Origin: Pseudomonadota bacterium
GTDB taxonomy: Bacteria > Pseudomonadota > Alphaproteobacteria > Rhizobiales > Xanthobacteraceae
DNA length: 39,493 nucleotides
Assembly (NCBI GenBank): GCA_023404705.1
Contig: JAEYAU010000126.1
Coordinates: forward strand, 1 to 39,493
Reading direction: 5' to 3'
The position numbers were made by a program, and so were the translations under genes. Below, one piece after another: positions 38,551 to 39,493 of this stretch. The number at the start of each line of letters is the position of its first letter. The first letter of the stretch is position 1. Under the pieces are notes generated by a model, which saw only the letters and a program-made list of their open reading frames with translations, was not told the origin of the DNA and did no database searches.

Positions 38551-39493
38551 GGCGAAACGTGATCCTAGGCGAGCATTTCCGGCCCAAGCCTTCGGACAAT
38601 TCCGCGTCGCGCGTGACCCTCGACGATCTGTTCCGCCGCGCGCTCGAGCAGCGGCCCGACGCGCTCGCGCTGGCGGATCCGCCGGACCGTCCGACCTTCA
38701 CGGACGGCGCGCCGCGCCGCCTCACCTTCCGCGAGGCGGATCGGGTGATCTCGACAGTCGCGGCACGGCTGCGCGATCTCGGGCTCCCGACCGACGCGAT
38801 CGTCGCGCTGCATCTGCCGAATACGGTGGAGAGCGTGCTGGTGCTGCTCGGCGTGCTGCGCGCCGGCATGATCGCGGCACCGTTGCCGCTGCTGTGGCGC
38901 CAGGCCGACGCGGCCGCGGCGCTCGGGCGGATCAGTGCGCGCGCGCTGATCTCGTGCCGGCGCATCGGCGACGTCTCGTTCGGCGAGCTCGCGATGCATA
39001 TCGCGGCCGAGACCTTCACGATCCGCTTCGTCGGCGCATTCGGCGACGAGCTGCCGGACGGTATCGTGCCGCTCGACGACGTGTTCGACGCGCAGGCGCA
39101 AGCGCCCGCGCCGGTCGAGCGCAACGGCAATGCGGCGGATCATGTCGCGGTGGTCACCTTCGATGTCTCGCCGGACGGACTGACGCCGATCGCGCGCAGC
39201 CACGCCGAGCTGCTGGCTGCCGGCATCGCGGTGCAGCTCGAGGCGCGCACGCCGCCCGAGGCCGGCATCCTCGGCGCGCTCACGCTCGGATCCTTCGCGG
39301 GGCTCGCCTCCCAGCTGGTGCCCTGGCTGCTCACGGGCGGCGCGCTCTCGCTACATCATCCGTTCGACCCGGAAGGCTTCGCGGCGCAACGCGCCGGCGA
39401 TCGCTGCGCAGTCGCGGTAGTGCCGGGTCCGCTCGCGCTGCGCCTGCTTGACGCCGGCCTGGTCGGCGGACGGCAGGGACTGGAGTCCGTGGT
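38547..39493 (+). CDS. Acyl-CoA synthetase-like AMP-binding protein (partial, cut by window end)
   Basis: The first 315 residues of an ANL-family protein. LTFREADRVISTVAARLRDL and VALHLPNTVESVLVLLGVLRAGMIAAPLPL are the normal A1/A2 regions. The phosphate loop (A3, normally SGTTGxPK) is unusual: TFDVSPDGLTPIARSH at about 204-219. It keeps S, G, P and a basic residue but lacks the Thr pair and has a two-residue shift. The protein may still bind acyl-adenylate poorly or be repurposed. ATG 38547 overlaps the YejA-like stop (ATGA), so they are cotranslated. The gene continues past 39493. Confidence 0.85.
   Translation, partial: MRRNVILGEHFRPKPSDNSASRVTLDDLFRRALEQRPDALALADPPDRPTFTDGAPRRLTFREADRVISTVAARLRDLGLPTDAIVALHLPNTVESVLVLLGVLRAGMIAAPLPLLWRQADAAAALGRISARALISCRRIGDVSFGELAMHIAAETFTIRFVGAFGDELPDGIVPLDDVFDAQAQAPAPVERNGNAADHVAVVTFDVSPDGLTPIARSHAELLAAGIAVQLEARTPPEAGILGALTLGSFAGLASQLVPWLLTGGALSLHHPFDPEGFAAQRAGDRCAVAVVPGPLALRLLDAGLVGGRQGLESV

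Overview
The window is GC-rich DNA with strong G/C preference at third codon positions. It looks like the chromosome of an alphaproteobacterium of the Hyphomicrobiales (Rhizobiales), near Bradyrhizobium and relatives. The signs are a phosphatidylcholine synthase, two invasion-associated-locus-B (IalB) family proteins, two exact matches to the alphaproteobacterial EcfG stress-promoter consensus, and several interspersed palindromes of rhizobial type. This placement is inferred from content; there is no rRNA gene. I see no tRNA, CRISPR array, insertion sequence or prophage. No gene-free stretch exceeds about 250 bases.

Layout. 1-2.4 kb (minus): a KdpD-C-terminus-like histidine kinase with a KdpE-like response regulator, then two small unknown ORFs. 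2.6-7.3 kb: an MHS-type transporter with a large periplasmic insertion and a strong terminator, a cupin protein divergent from a LysR regulator, a PCMT-like methyltransferase and a PsiF-repeat protein. 7.3-12.1 kb (minus): a complete carbohydrate-type ABC importer (binding protein, two permeases, ATPase) followed by a small channel-like membrane protein. 12.4-15.6 kb (minus): an overlapping amidase and polysaccharide-deacetylase pair, and a quinone oxidoreductase. 15.8-16.4 kb: a DUF433/DUF5615 toxin-antitoxin-like pair. 16.4-20.4 kb (minus): a colinear run DUF2182, DUF1326, pcs, TerC, SDR. 20.6-25.9 kb: a UbiH-type monooxygenase, a CaiB/AMACR-type CoA transferase or racemase, an AEC transporter, a secreted Gly/Ser/Thr-rich protein behind an EcfG-type promoter, and a malyl-CoA-lyase-like protein. 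25.9-28.6 kb: a DUF6883/DUF4926 pair, small secreted proteins including one with an endostatin/lectin-like domain, and a LysR regulator. 28.7-31.9 kb: a diheme cytochrome c plus a two-subunit molybdenum hydroxylase of the isoquinoline 1-oxidoreductase type, probably controlled by that divergent LysR. 32-39.5 kb: HspQ, a secreted unknown, a YfcG-like GST, an N-acetylmuramoyl-L-alanine amidase, two tandem IalB paralogues, a YejA-like binding protein, and an acyl-CoA-synthetase-like gene cut by the window end.

How the parts may work together. The cytochrome and hydroxylase genes form one periplasmic oxidation unit: substrate, Mo cofactor, [2Fe-2S], then c heme. The ABC operon may import a product handled by the deacetylase/amidase pair upstream. 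DUF2182, DUF1326 and pcs are tightly packed or translationally coupled, suggesting an uncharacterised envelope function.

The most striking non-coding signal is a 156-bp element at 21768-21923. Four perfect inverted repeats fit end to end as a cloverleaf (four-way junction), and its outer arms carry the stop codons of both convergent genes. Two other palindrome families show compensatory base changes between copies, and several repeats sit exactly on stop codons.
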